Shown one piece after another: positions 18,935-28,638 of a stretch of DNA of 64,000 nt; the stretch's first letter is position 1; every line of letters begins with the position of its first letter. The notes beneath the pieces were generated by a model that worked only from the letters and a program-made list of their open reading frames with translations, did no database searches and had not been told where the DNA came from. Position numbers and translations under genes: made by a program. Origin of the DNA: Isoptericola variabilis 225 (GTDB lineage: Bacteria; Actinomycetota; Actinomycetes; Actinomycetales; Cellulomonadaceae); contig NC_015588.1 in NCBI RefSeq assembly GCF_000215105.1, positions 1,054,001 to 1,118,000 of the forward strand, in the 5' to 3' direction.

Positions 18935-19582
18935 TCAGCGCGGGCTGCGCAGCTCCCGCCAGGGCACGTCGAGCTCGGCGAGCAGCTCGCGCAGCAGCGG
19001 CAGGCTGAGCCCGACGACGCCGTGGTGGTCGCCCTCGACCCGCTCGACGTAGGGCCCGCCCAGGCCGTCGATCGTGAACGCGCCCGCGACGCGCAGCGGC
19101 TCGCCCGTGGCGACGTACGCGTCGATCTCGTCGTCGTCGATGTCCGCGAAGTGCACCGTCGTGGACGACGTCGCCCCGAGCGTCGCGCCCGTGCCGCCCG
19201 CGTCGGCGTCGCGCACGTCGACGAGCCAGTGGCCCGTGCGCAGCACGCCGGCGCGGCCGCGCATCGCGCGCCACCGGGCGCGCGCCTCCTCCGCGTCGGC
19301 GGGCTTGCCGACGACCTCACCGTCGAGCTCGAGCATGGAGTCGCAGCCGAGCACGAGCGCCGACGTGCTCTCGTCCTCGACCCGCGAGGCGACGGCCTCG
19401 GCCTTGGCCTGCGCGAGCACGAGCACGGCGCCCGCCGGCTCGAGCGGGTCGAAGCGGCGCCGCGCGTCGGCGAGCAACGCCTCCTCGTCGACGTGCGAGA
19501 CGACGACGGTCGGCTCGACGCCGGCCGAGCGGAGCGTGGTGAGGCGGGCGGTGGACTGCGAGGCGAGGACGAGGTGCGGCAC
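18935..19582 (-). CDS. maf: Maf-family nucleoside triphosphate pyrophosphatase
   Basis: A 215-residue Maf protein that hydrolyses non-canonical or pyrimidine NTPs. The N-terminal LVLASQSTARLTTL (usual SxSPRR region, here STAR), the catalytic region LGCDSM and the KPADAEEA motif are visible. GTG 19582 is preferred over GTG 19591 because TAGGGT (19595-19590) ends 7 nt upstream, overlapping the stop of the AEC gene, and because it gives the normal family start. maf beside acc genes matches Rv3280-Rv3285. Confidence 0.88.
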   Translation of the reverse strand: MPHLVLASQSTARLTTLRSAGVEPTVVVSHVDEEALLADARRRFDPLEPAGAVLVLAQAKAEAVASRVEDESTSALVLGCDSMLELDGEVVGKPADAEEARARWRAMRGRAGVLRTGHWLVDVRDADAGGTGATLGATSSTTVHFADIDDDEIDAYVATGEPLRVAGAFTIDGLGGPYVERVEGDHHGVVGLSLPLLRELLAELDVPWRELRSPR

Positions 19583-19592
19583 GGCGGCCACC

Positions 19593-20513
19593 CTAGGTCA
19601 GCAGCAGCGCCGCGACCAGGAGCACCACGGGCGAGGCGATCGTGGTCACGAGGATCGTGTCGCGCGCGAGCACCTCGCCGCGGCCGAACCGCGCGGCGTA
19701 GTTGAAGATGTTCTGGGCCGTGGGCAGCGCGGCGATCGTCACGGCCGCGACCGTCTCGCCGGCGTCGAGCCCGACGCCGTACCGCGCGACGACGAACGCA
19801 ACCGCCGGCATGACGACGGCCTTGAGCACCGCGGCGACGATCGCGGCCGCTCGCCCCTCGCCGCGCCGCAGCGGCTGCGACCCGTGCAGCGACATCCCGA
19901 ACGCGAGCAGGATCATGGGGATCGCCGCCCCGCCGAGGATGACGAGCGGCTCCATGACGACGTCGGGCACCGACCAGCCGGTCAGCGACACGACCGCGCC
20001 CCCGACCGAGCCGAGGATGATCGGGTTGCGCACCGGCTGGCTCAGCACGAACCCGACCGAGACGCGCCGGCTGGTCTGGGCGTCGAGGAGCAGCAGCACC
20101 AGCGGGGACACCACGAGCAGCTGGAGCAGGATGACCGGCACGACGGCGGTCGCGTCGTCGAGCACGTACACCGCGACGGGCAGGCCGATGTTGCCGGCGT
20201 TGACGTACCCCGACGACAGCGCGCCGATCGTGCGCTCGGGCCCGGCGAGCCGGAACCACAGCGCGTTCGCGACGAGGAACAGCAGCGCCGCCGCGAGCCC
20301 GGCCGCGGCCTGCACGAGCAGCGGCGCCTGCAGCAGGCGCGCGAGGTCGGCGTCGGCCACGACGGTGAACAGCAGCGCCGGGCTCGCGACGAAGAACCCG
20401 ATGCGGTTGAGCGTCGTCGCGGCGTCGGGCCCGCCGAGGCGCAGCCGGGCCGCGAGGTAGCCGGCGGCCACCACGACGCCGATGATCGCGAAGCCGGTGA
20501 GGATCCCGTTCAT
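19593..20513 (-). CDS. AEC-family permease (auxin efflux carrier-like)
   Basis: A 306-residue membrane protein with about ten hydrophobic segments in the AEC/BART fold. NAGNIGLPVAVYVLDD is the characteristic discontinuous helix of the family, and the second half shows ALPTAQNIFNYAARFGRG. Bacterial members move organic acids such as malate or malonate; the substrate here is unknown. It begins at ATG 20513 just after the DUF885 gene on the same strand and precedes maf. Confidence 0.85.
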   Translation of the reverse strand: MNGILTGFAIIGVVVAAGYLAARLRLGGPDAATTLNRIGFFVASPALLFTVVADADLARLLQAPLLVQAAAGLAAALLFLVANALWFRLAGPERTIGALSSGYVNAGNIGLPVAVYVLDDATAVVPVILLQLLVVSPLVLLLLDAQTSRRVSVGFVLSQPVRNPIILGSVGGAVVSLTGWSVPDVVMEPLVILGGAAIPMILLAFGMSLHGSQPLRRGEGRAAAIVAAVLKAVVMPAVAFVVARYGVGLDAGETVAAVTIAALPTAQNIFNYAARFGRGEVLARDTILVTTIASPVVLLVAALLLT

Positions 20514-20531
20514 CCGTGCCGCGCGCGCCCG

Positions 20532-22265
20532 TCAGGCGAGCGCGTCGCGCAGCACGTCGAGGCCGACCGACCCGAGGCCGAGCGCCCGGGCGTGGAACGC
20601 CTTGAGGTCGAACGTCTCGCCGCGGGCCTCGGCCGCCGCGCGGGCCGCGTCGCGCGTGGCCTCCCACAGCCGCTGGCCGACCTTGTACGACGGCGCCTGG
20701 CCCGGCCAGCCGAGGTAGCGCGTGAGCTCGAACCGCACGAACGACTCGGGCATGTTGACGTTCGCGAGCAGGAACGGCCATGCCTTCTCGGCGTCCCACA
20801 CGCCGCCGCCCCACCGCTCGGGGCAGGGCTTCTCGAGGTGCACGCCGATGTCGAGCACGACGCGCGCGGCGCGCATGCGCTGGGCGTCGAGCATGCCGAG
20901 GCGGTCGCCCGGGTCGTCGAGGTAGCCGAGGTCGGCCATGAGCCGCTCGGCGTACAGGGCCCACCCCTCGCCGTGGCCCGACACCCAGCACATGAGCCGG
21001 CGCCACGTGTTGAGCGTGTCCTTCGCGACGACCGCGGCCGCGCACTGCAGGTGGTGGCCCGGGACGCCCTCGTGGTAGACCGTCGTCTTCTCGCGCCACG
21101 TGTTGAACTCCGTGACGTCGGCGGGGACGGACCACCACATGCGGCCGGGGCGCGAGAAGTCGTCGCTCGGCGGGGTGTAGTAGATGCCGCCCGTCTGGGT
21201 CGGGGCGATCATGCACTCGATCGTGCGGACCGGGCCCTCGATGTCGAAGTGCGTGCCGGCGAGGCCGGCGATCGCCTCGTCGGCCGTCTCCTGCATCCAC
21301 GCGCGCAGCGCGTCGGTGCCCTCGAGCCTGCGGGCGGGGTCGGCGTCGAGTGCGCGCACCGCGTCCTCGACCGTCGCGCCGTCGCCCGCGATCTCGCGCG
21401 CGACCGCCTCCTGCTCCGCGACGATGCGGTCGAGCTCCTCGAGCCCCCACTCGTACGTCTCGTCGAGGTCGACCGTCGCGCCGAGGAACTGGCGGGAGAA
21501 CAGCGCGTACCGCTCGCGGCCGACGGCGTCCTTCGTCGGCGCCTGCGGCGCGAGCTCGGTCTCGAGGAAGTGCGCCAGGCCGCCGTAGGCCGCGCACGCC
21601 GCCTCGGCGCCGCGCTCGAGCTCGGCGCGCACCAGGCTGCACGCCGACGAGTCGTCGAGGACGGCGTCGACCTGCGGACCCGTCACGAACGTGCGGAAGA
21701 ACGAGTCCGACGCCGCGAGCTCGCGCGCCTGGGTGATGCCCTCGCGGACCTGGCGGATCGCGGCGACCCTGCCGCGCCGTGCCGCCTCCGCGAGCGAGGC
21801 GGTGTACCCCTCGATCGCGTCGGGGATCGCGTTGAGGCGGGCGGCGACGTTCTCCCACGCCTCGACGCTGCCCGTCGGCATGATGTCGAAGACGTCGCGC
21901 AGCTCCTGCACGGGCGAGGCGATGTTGTTGAGGCTCGCGAGCGGCTCGCCCGAGGCGTGCAGCTCGAGCTGCAGGCCGATGCGCTCGCGCATCGCCGCCA
22001 GCGTGACCCGGTCGACGTCGTCGACCGGCGCGCGCCCGTCGCGCTCGAGCGCGTCGAGCTCGGCCAGGACCTCCCGGTCCGCCGCCGCCTGCGCCTCGTG
22101 CCCGGCGGGGGACAGGTCCGTCATGAGGTGGTCGTAGCCCGACAGGCCGATCGACGTGGCCATGAGCGGGTTGATCTCGGCCGAGCGCGCGACGTACGTG
22201 TCCGCGACGGCGTCGAGCGCGGACGGGGTGCGAGCAGGGCCGGAGGAAGTGGTGTCCTGGGTCAC
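20532..22265 (-). CDS. DUF885 family metallopeptidase-like protein
   Basis: A 577-residue cytosolic protein with no signal peptide. Near residue 400 the metal-binding motif YHEGVPGHHLQ appears, followed by GHGEGWALYAERLM, which supplies the third ligand in M2/M3-like gluzincin folds. The DUF885 family is presumed to be peptidase or carboxylic-ester hydrolase; substrates are undefined. The GTG start is 6 nt after a minus-strand TAGGCT (22277-22272), so it is probably leaderless. Confidence 0.85.
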   Translation of the reverse strand: MTQDTTSSGPARTPSALDAVADTYVARSAEINPLMATSIGLSGYDHLMTDLSPAGHEAQAAADREVLAELDALERDGRAPVDDVDRVTLAAMRERIGLQLELHASGEPLASLNNIASPVQELRDVFDIMPTGSVEAWENVAARLNAIPDAIEGYTASLAEAARRGRVAAIRQVREGITQARELAASDSFFRTFVTGPQVDAVLDDSSACSLVRAELERGAEAACAAYGGLAHFLETELAPQAPTKDAVGRERYALFSRQFLGATVDLDETYEWGLEELDRIVAEQEAVAREIAGDGATVEDAVRALDADPARRLEGTDALRAWMQETADEAIAGLAGTHFDIEGPVRTIECMIAPTQTGGIYYTPPSDDFSRPGRMWWSVPADVTEFNTWREKTTVYHEGVPGHHLQCAAAVVAKDTLNTWRRLMCWVSGHGEGWALYAERLMADLGYLDDPGDRLGMLDAQRMRAARVVLDIGVHLEKPCPERWGGGVWDAEKAWPFLLANVNMPESFVRFELTRYLGWPGQAPSYKVGQRLWEATRDAARAAAEARGETFDLKAFHARALGLGSVGLDVLRDALA

Positions 22266-22271
22266 GCCGCG

Positions 22272-22277
22272 AGCCTA
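22272..22277 (-). promoter_or_regulatory. -10 hexamer of the DUF885 gene (leaderless)
   Basis: TAGGCT on the minus strand, 6 nt before the GTG at 22265. Confidence 0.5.
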
Positions 22278-22295
22278 GCGCGGGCCGGGCACGCC

Positions 22296-22327
22296 GACGG
22301 CTCCGGACCGTGCGGTCCGGCGCCGTC
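22296..22327. terminator. Hairpin terminator after the DUF6458 gene
   Basis: GACGGC and CCGGACCG pair with CGGTCCGG and GCCGTC around a 2-nt tip with one internal mismatch. It lies 20 nt past the stop of the DUF6458 gene and just upstream of the DUF885 promoter. Confidence 0.7.
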
Positions 22328-22346
22328 TCGCCGCGCTCGTCCTCGG

Positions 22347-22568
22347 TCAGACGGGCGGGGGCGTGCGGTCGTCGTACCGCTCGACCCGGTGACTCGTGTG
22401 CGAACGCTGCCGGTTGTAGATCAGCCCCATGATCAGCGCGAGGATCCCGGCCGCGATGCAGATGTAGCCGACGACGTTGAGGTTGACGACGTCCCACGTG
22501 TCGGGTGCGATCGCGAAGGCCAGGATCGCGCCGACGACGATGAGGAAGATGCCACTTCCGATACCCAT
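22347..22568 (-). CDS. DUF6458 family small membrane protein
   Basis: A 73-residue protein with two transmembrane helices (MGIGSGIFLIVVGAILAFAI, then a helix around residues 30-50) and a short basic tail. The first helix is the conserved hallmark of a small family widespread in actinobacteria. The ATG at 22568 is chosen because GGAGG lies 7 nt upstream and the family starts there. Function unknown. Confidence 0.8.
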   Translation of the reverse strand: MGIGSGIFLIVVGAILAFAIAPDTWDVVNLNVVGYICIAAGILALIMGLIYNRQRSHTSHRVERYDDRTPPPV

Positions 22569-22691
22569 CAGGGTGCCTCCGTTCCCGGGCGTCCGGTCGC
22601 CCGTGTCGCCTTCGATCATGGCGAGGACTCGGCCCGCTCGCGCGTCGAGGCACGTCGGACGGCATGTCGCGGGCGGCGACGACGTCGGCGG

Positions 22692-23252
22692 TCAGCGCGT
22701 GCGGCGCCGCACCTCGTCGGCCCAGGCCCGGTTGTACCGCGCCACGACGACGTCGGAACCGGGCGCCCACCACACGGCCACCGGGTCGCCGGCGCGCGGG
22801 GCGGCGAGCTCGTCGTCGTCCCGCACGAGCAGCGACCACGTCTCCTCGGCCGTGCCGTCCTCGCCCGGGTAGGCGAGGACCCCGCTGAGCATCCGCCCGC
22901 CGCGCACGGGGCGCTCGCGGACCGTCACGGAGCCCGTGGTGGCGCGGGCGTCCGTCGCCAGGGCCCTCGCGCCGCGCGCGGCGGCGGCCTGGGTCTGGTC
23001 GTCGCGGTAGCGCACGAGCGCGGCGACCGCCGTGAGGGCCACGGCCGCGAGCATGCCCAGCACGAGCCAGAGCTCGAGCTCGGCCGACGGGTCCTCGACC
23101 GAGCGCCTGACCACGTAGAGCACGACGGCCGCGGCGAGCGCGGGCGCCCACAGCCAGCGCCGCACGAGCCCGGGCCGCGGCGGCGCGGGCGGGTCGCCGA
23201 GCGGGGCCTCGACGTCGTCCGGCGTCGCGACCTGCTGCCAGACGACGCTCAC
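22692..23252 (-). CDS. Two-TM membrane protein at the end of the accD5 operon
   Basis: A 186-residue protein of unknown function. A Pro-rich cytosolic N-terminus is followed by two transmembrane helices (about residues 32-50 and 58-80) and a C-terminal globular domain of about 100 residues containing AETWSLLVRDDDELAAP and VAVWWAPGSDVVVARYNRAW. Its GTG overlaps the accE stop (GTGA), so it is translated with the carboxylase epsilon subunit. I see no recognised domain. Confidence 0.7.
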   Translation of the reverse strand: MSVVWQQVATPDDVEAPLGDPPAPPRPGLVRRWLWAPALAAAVVLYVVRRSVEDPSAELELWLVLGMLAAVALTAVAALVRYRDDQTQAAAARGARALATDARATTGSVTVRERPVRGGRMLSGVLAYPGEDGTAEETWSLLVRDDDELAAPRAGDPVAVWWAPGSDVVVARYNRAWADEVRRRTR

Positions 23253-23491
23253 GAGCGCAGGCTCCAGCGCCACGCGTCGGCGTTGTGGCGGCCGGCGCGA
23301 CCGCCGAAGCTGCGGGCCGTGACGCCCGCGCCGTTGCCGCGCAGCGTGCGCGCGCGGTTCGTCCACTCGTTGACGGGCGCGGCGTCGTCGGACAGGCCGT
23401 TCGACGCCGTCACCGCGGCGAGCCCCGCGACCAGCGCGGCGACCTCGACGTCGTCGGGCTCGCCGCGGACCACGCGGACCTGGGGTGTCAT
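23249..23491 (-). CDS. accE: Acyl-CoA carboxylase epsilon subunit
   Basis: An 80-residue subunit that bridges alpha and beta chains in actinobacterial carboxylases. The N-terminus VRVVRGEPDDVEVAALVAGLAA is the conserved core of AccE5/PccE; the C-terminus ends in an AWRWS segment, as in family members. ATG 23491 overlaps the upstream stop (ATGA). The order accD5-hypothetical-accE departs from the direct accD5-accE5 neighbours of M. tuberculosis. Confidence 0.88.
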   Translation of the reverse strand: MTPQVRVVRGEPDDVEVAALVAGLAAVTASNGLSDDAAPVNEWTNRARTLRGNGAGVTARSFGGRAGRHNADAWRWSLRS

Positions 23492-24033
23492 CAGTCCTCG
23501 TCCTCCTCGTCGTCCGCGTCGTCGCCGAACGCGGCCGCCTGGCCGCGCGAGGCCGCCCACTCGACGACCTCGTAGCCGCCGTCGAGCAGCCGGTTCGCGA
23601 CCTCCTCGCCCGCCTCGTCGAGCAGCTCGATGACACCCTCGAGCGTCATGTCGGCCGGCTGCGGCGGGGCGGCCACGAGGAACCCGAGGTAGAACGGCTC
23701 GGCGACGATCGCGCCCTCGGGCACGTGGTGCTCGTGCTCGTCGTGCGCGTCCTGCTCCGGGCCCCAGACGGAGCTCGTGAGGTCGGGGTGCATCCCGAGC
23801 CCGTCGTGCAGCGCGTCGAAGAGCGTCGCGTTGAGCTGACCGATGCGGTTCTCGAGCGCGAGGATGCGCGGGTCCTCGTCGGCCTCGGCCGCGCCGAACT
23901 CGGACCGGACGCCGACGGCGGTGCGCACGTACTCGTGCAGCGCGGCGGCCAGCGCGTCGACCGCGCGGTGCATCGGCTCGGGGTCCACGGCCGGCATCGG
24001 GGCAGGTCCGTGGGTGGCGTCCTCGTGGCTCAT
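23491..24033 (-). CDS. Acidic hypothetical protein between accD5 and accE
   Basis: A 180-residue soluble protein I do not recognise. It has an N-terminal helix-rich part (HRAVDALAAALHEYVRTAV), a histidine/acid-rich middle (EQDAHDEHEHHVPEG) and a very acidic C-terminal tail. It starts 25 nt after accD5 and its stop overlaps accE, so it is made with the carboxylase subunits. The His/Asp/Glu cluster could bind metal; that is speculation. Confidence 0.7.
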   Translation of the reverse strand: MSHEDATHGPAPMPAVDPEPMHRAVDALAAALHEYVRTAVGVRSEFGAAEADEDPRILALENRIGQLNATLFDALHDGLGMHPDLTSSVWGPEQDAHDEHEHHVPEGAIVAEPFYLGFLVAAPPQPADMTLEGVIELLDEAGEEVANRLLDGGYEVVEWAASRGQAAAFGDDADDEEDED

Positions 24034-24058
24034 GGGTGCGATTGTCCCTCAGCCGCCG

Positions 24059-25681
<1,623 letters not shown>

Positions 25682-25688
25682 CCGATCG

Positions 25689-25694
25689 ACCCTA
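25689..25694 (-). promoter_or_regulatory. -10 hexamer of accD5 (leaderless)
   Basis: TAGGGT on the minus strand, 7 nt before the GTG of accD5, within the 112-bp gap shared with birA. Confidence 0.55.
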
Positions 25695-25747
25695 GTTGGT
25701 GGAATGCCACGGATCGATGCGCGACAGGCTGCGTGCGCAGCCCGATC

Positions 25748-25766
25748 TTTGTCCGGACCCGACAAA
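25748..25766. promoter_or_regulatory. Inverted repeat between accD5 and birA
   Basis: TTTGTC (25748-25753) and GACAAA (25761-25766) flank a 7-nt spacer in the divergent intergenic region. It is placed to influence birA or accD5; no regulator can be named. Confidence 0.35.
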
Positions 25767-25793
25767 CGGCGGGCTCTGCGCGAGGATCGTGCC

Positions 25794-26627
25794 ATGGACC
25801 GTGCACCGCTCGCCGTCGACGCCCTGCGCCGCGAGCTCCTCACCCCCGCCGGACCGCTCGCGTGGCTCGACGTCGTCGAGACCTCGCCGTCGACCAGCAC
25901 CGCGCTCGTCGAGCGGACGCGTGCCGAGCCGGGCCTCGCCGCGCCGGGCGCGCTCGTCGCCGAGCACCAGGTCGCCGGGCGGGGCCGGGCCGGGCGGACC
26001 TGGGAGACCCCCGCGCGGGCGGCGCTGACGGTCTCGGTCCTGCTGCGCCCGCACGTGCCGGCCGCCGCGCTCGGCTGGGTGCCGCTCGTCGCCGGGCTCG
26101 CCGCCGCGCGCGCCGCGGACGAGGCGGGCGTCGAGGCCCGGCTCAAGTGGCCCAACGACGTGCTCGTGCCCGCCGCGCCCGACGTCGAAGGCCTCGGCCC
26201 GTACCGCAAGGTCGCCGGCGTGCTGGCAGAGGTCGTGCCGGGCGGCGGCGTCGTCGTGGGCGTCGGGCTCAACGTCGCCCAGACCGTCGACGAGCTGCCG
26301 GTGCCCACCGCGACGTCGCTGGCGCTCGCGGGCGCCACGCACCTCGACCGCGGCGCGCTCCTCGTGAGCCTCGTGCGCGAGCTGACCTCCGCCGTCGGGC
26401 GGCTCGAGGAGGCGGGGGGTGACGCGCGGGCCGCCGGTCTGGCGCGCGAGTACGCGGACCGCTCCGCGACGCTCGGCACGCGCGTGCGCGCGGAGCTCGC
26501 CGGGGCGGGCGGCGTGCTCGAGGGGGTCGCGGCGCGCGTCGCCGACGACGGCGCCCTCGTGGTGGAGACCGCCGACGGCGAACGGGTCGTCACCGCGGGC
26601 GACGTCCACCACCTGCGGACCGCCTGA
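25794..26627 (+). CDS. birA: Biotin-[acetyl-CoA-carboxylase] ligase
   Basis: A 277-residue biotin protein ligase that attaches biotin to the carrier lysine of AccA3. The biotinyl-AMP loop [21 protein letters not shown] and GVGLNVAQT are conserved, with a short C-terminal SH3-like domain. No N-terminal winged helix is present, so it is a pure ligase and not a repressor. It diverges from accD5, as Rv3279c does from Rv3280. Confidence 0.94.
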   Translation: MDRAPLAVDALRRELLTPAGPLAWLDVVETSPSTSTALVERTRAEPGLAAPGALVAEHQVAGRGRAGRTWETPARAALTVSVLLRPHVPAAALGWVPLVAGLAAARAADEAGVEARLKWPNDVLVPAAPDVEGLGPYRKVAGVLAEVVPGGGVVVGVGLNVAQTVDELPVPTATSLALAGATHLDRGALLVSLVRELTSAVGRLEEAGGDARAAGLAREYADRSATLGTRVRAELAGAGGVLEGVAARVADDGALVVETADGERVVTAGDVHHLRTA

Positions 26628-26667
26628 GCCGCACCGGGTACTCAGCAACCGTCCAGGCCGCCCGCAC

Positions 26668-26673
26668 TACAGT
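26668..26673 (+). promoter_or_regulatory. -10 hexamer of the cyclase gene (leaderless)
   Basis: TACAGT, 7 nt before GTG 26681; it decides between the two possible GTG starts. Confidence 0.5.
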
Positions 26674-26680
26674 GGGCCAC

Positions 26681-27748
26681 GTGACGAGCGACACGACGAG
26701 CGGTCCGACGGGCGCTGCGAGCGACGCCGACCGCGAGGAGCGGGCGCGGGTCGCGGACGTCGCCGCGCGCCTCGACGAGGAGATCCTCGGCGGCCCGCGT
26801 CGCTACACGCTCGACGAGCTCGTCGAGGGCACGGGGCTGTCGCACGAGTTCATCCAGTCGTACTGGCGCTGGCTCGGGCTGCCCGTGACCCACCCGACCG
26901 ACCCGTGGTTCACCGACGCCGACATGGAGGCGCTGCGCGAGATCGGCGACCTCGTCGAGGACGCGCGGCTCGACGAGCGCGCGCAGATGACGCTCATCCG
27001 CGCGCTGGGCCACACCACCGACCGGCTCGCGCTGTGGCAGGTCGAGGCGTTCGTCGAGCTCGTGAGCCGGCGCGACGGGCTGGACGACCCGCACGCCCGC
27101 CAGGCCGTGCTGCACCAGATCCCGCACCTGGCGGACCGGCTGTCGCACCAGCTCGAGCACGCGTGGCGCCGCCAGCTCGCCGCGCTCACCGGCCGCCTCG
27201 CCATCGAGTTCGGCGGCGAGCAGGGCGAGACGGTGAGCGCCGACCAGCTGCCGCTGCGCCGCGCGGTGGGCTTCGCCGACATCGTGTCGTTCACCAAGCG
27301 CACGGCAGGGCTCGGCTCGCAGGAGCTGGCCGAGTTCGTGCAGCGGTTCGAGTCGCGGGCGCGCGACGTCATCGTCGAGGCCGGCGGGCGCGTCGTGAAG
27401 ACCATCGGCGACGCGGTCCTGTTCGTGGCCGACGACGTCACGACGGGCGCCGAGGTGGCGCTCGGTCTCGCGGCGCCGCACGCGACCGAGGAGGAGATCC
27501 CGGTGCGCGTGGGCTTCGTGTGGGGCCGGGTGCTGTCCCGCTTCGGCGACGTCTTCGGGCCCGACGTCAACCTCGCCTCGCGGATCACCGAGCTCGCCGA
27601 GCCCGCCACGGTGCTCGTCGACCCGCCGACCGCGGCACTGCTCGCGTCGTCGTCGCGCTACGCGCTCACCGCGCAGCCCCCGCGCGAGCTGCAGGGGATC
27701 GGGACCATCACGCCCGTGCGGCTGCAGCGCGCCTACACCGGCTCCTGA
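26681..27748 (+). CDS. Adenylate/guanylate cyclase catalytic-domain protein
   Basis: A 355-residue soluble class III cyclase-domain protein. The N-terminal ~185 residues are helical with a regulator-like segment (YTLDELVEGTGLSHEFIQSYW) resembling a MerR-type or pH-sensing N-terminus. The catalytic domain holds both metal aspartates, FADIVSFT and KTIGDAVLF, and the FGPDVNLASRI stretch near the transition-state region. It probably makes cAMP; the substrate-specifying residues are not clear to me. The start at GTG 26681 is set by the -10 box; GTG 26672 is an alternative. Confidence 0.85.
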   Translation: MTSDTTSGPTGAASDADREERARVADVAARLDEEILGGPRRYTLDELVEGTGLSHEFIQSYWRWLGLPVTHPTDPWFTDADMEALREIGDLVEDARLDERAQMTLIRALGHTTDRLALWQVEAFVELVSRRDGLDDPHARQAVLHQIPHLADRLSHQLEHAWRRQLAALTGRLAIEFGGEQGETVSADQLPLRRAVGFADIVSFTKRTAGLGSQELAEFVQRFESRARDVIVEAGGRVVKTIGDAVLFVADDVTTGAEVALGLAAPHATEEEIPVRVGFVWGRVLSRFGDVFGPDVNLASRITELAEPATVLVDPPTAALLASSSRYALTAQPPRELQGIGTITPVRLQRAYTGS

Positions 27749-27749
27749 C

Positions 27750-28529
27750 TCACACGCGCACGACGTCGGGGTCGAGCGGCTCGGGGTCGGGCTCGACGAG
27801 GCCCGGGTCGTTGTTGCGCACGCTGCCCACCCGGTTGCTCACGGGCACGGTACTCAGCGCGACGCCGGCGCCCTGGACGATCTCGAGCGCCTCGTCGGCG
27901 CCCACGGCCGGGTCGAGCCAGGCGTCCCACGCCGAGCGCGGCAGGATCGCGGGCATGCGGTCGTGGATGCGCTCGAGCTCGGTGGCCGCGGGCCGCGTGA
28001 CGACCGTGGCGGACACGAGCCAGCGGTCCGGGTCGTCGTCGGCCTTGGACGGGTCGCGCCAGAACTCGTAGAGCCCCGCCAGCGCCGCGACGTCCCCGTC
28101 GGCGGGACGGATCCAGTACGCCTGCTTGGGCACCTTGGCGCCCGCGGGGGCGCCCTCGGGCACGGCGAGCTTGCGCCACTCGAAGTAGCCGTCCGCGGGC
28201 AGCAGGCAGCGCCGCACCGCGAGGGGCTTGGCGAACGCGGGCTTGTCGAGCAGGGTCTCGGAGCGGGCGTTGATCATGCGGGCCCCGACGCCCGGGTCCT
28301 TGGCCCACGAGGGCACGAGCCCCCAGCGCGCGACCTGCAGCTGGCGGGTGATCTCGCCCGTGCTGCGGCCCTCGAGGCGTTCGGGGCGCTCGACGACGAT
28401 GCGGACGGGGTCGGTCGGCGCGACGTTCCACGACGCGGGCAGGAGCCGCGCGTCGTCGGCGATGCGCGCGACGGCGAGCTCGTCCGCGATGTCCTCGGCG
28501 TCCCGGAAGGACGCGTACCTGCCGCACAT
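27750..28529 (-). CDS. SOS response-associated peptidase (SRAP, YedK/HMCES family)
   Basis: A 259-residue SRAP protein that forms a thiazolidine crosslink with abasic sites in single-stranded DNA. The catalytic Cys2 follows the initiator (MCGRYA), and the conserved NVAPTDPVRIV, ARWGLVPSWAKD, NARSETLLDKPAF, CLLPADGYFEW and the HDRMPAIL active-site histidine are all present. It converges on the cyclase gene and is transcribed away from the efflux gene. Confidence 0.92.
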   Translation of the reverse strand: MCGRYASFRDAEDIADELAVARIADDARLLPASWNVAPTDPVRIVVERPERLEGRSTGEITRQLQVARWGLVPSWAKDPGVGARMINARSETLLDKPAFAKPLAVRRCLLPADGYFEWRKLAVPEGAPAGAKVPKQAYWIRPADGDVAALAGLYEFWRDPSKADDDPDRWLVSATVVTRPAATELERIHDRMPAILPRSAWDAWLDPAVGADEALEIVQGAGVALSTVPVSNRVGSVRNNDPGLVEPDPEPLDPDVVRV

Positions 28530-28614
28530 GGGTCCATGCTCGCGCACCCCACCGACACCGGGCCGGCCCGCGCGCTCGTGAGGGGGATCACCGGAGCGGC
28601 ACTGCCGCGCCTCG

Positions 28615-28627
28615 TATCGTTTCGATA
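28615..28627. promoter_or_regulatory. Palindromic operator candidate at efflux promoter
   Basis: TATCG-TTT-CGATA, a 5-bp inverted repeat whose right arm overlaps the TAGGAT -10 hexamer at 28626-28631. A repressor bound here would block the efflux gene. No regulator gene is adjacent. Confidence 0.45.
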
Positions 28628-28638
28628 GGATGGCGGCC

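Noticed and set aside
20711..20722. An exact CGAGGTAGCGCG inside the DUF885 gene
   Set aside because: It encodes conserved residues (RYLGWP on the minus strand), is single and off any 20-bp grid, so it is chance.
18718..23633. Very long open frames on both strands (over 1400 codons) across the Maf, AEC and DUF885 region
   Set aside because: They are antisense or out-of-frame shadows produced by very high GC; compositions are Arg/Ala/Gly-rich with no domains, and real genes occupy the same bases.
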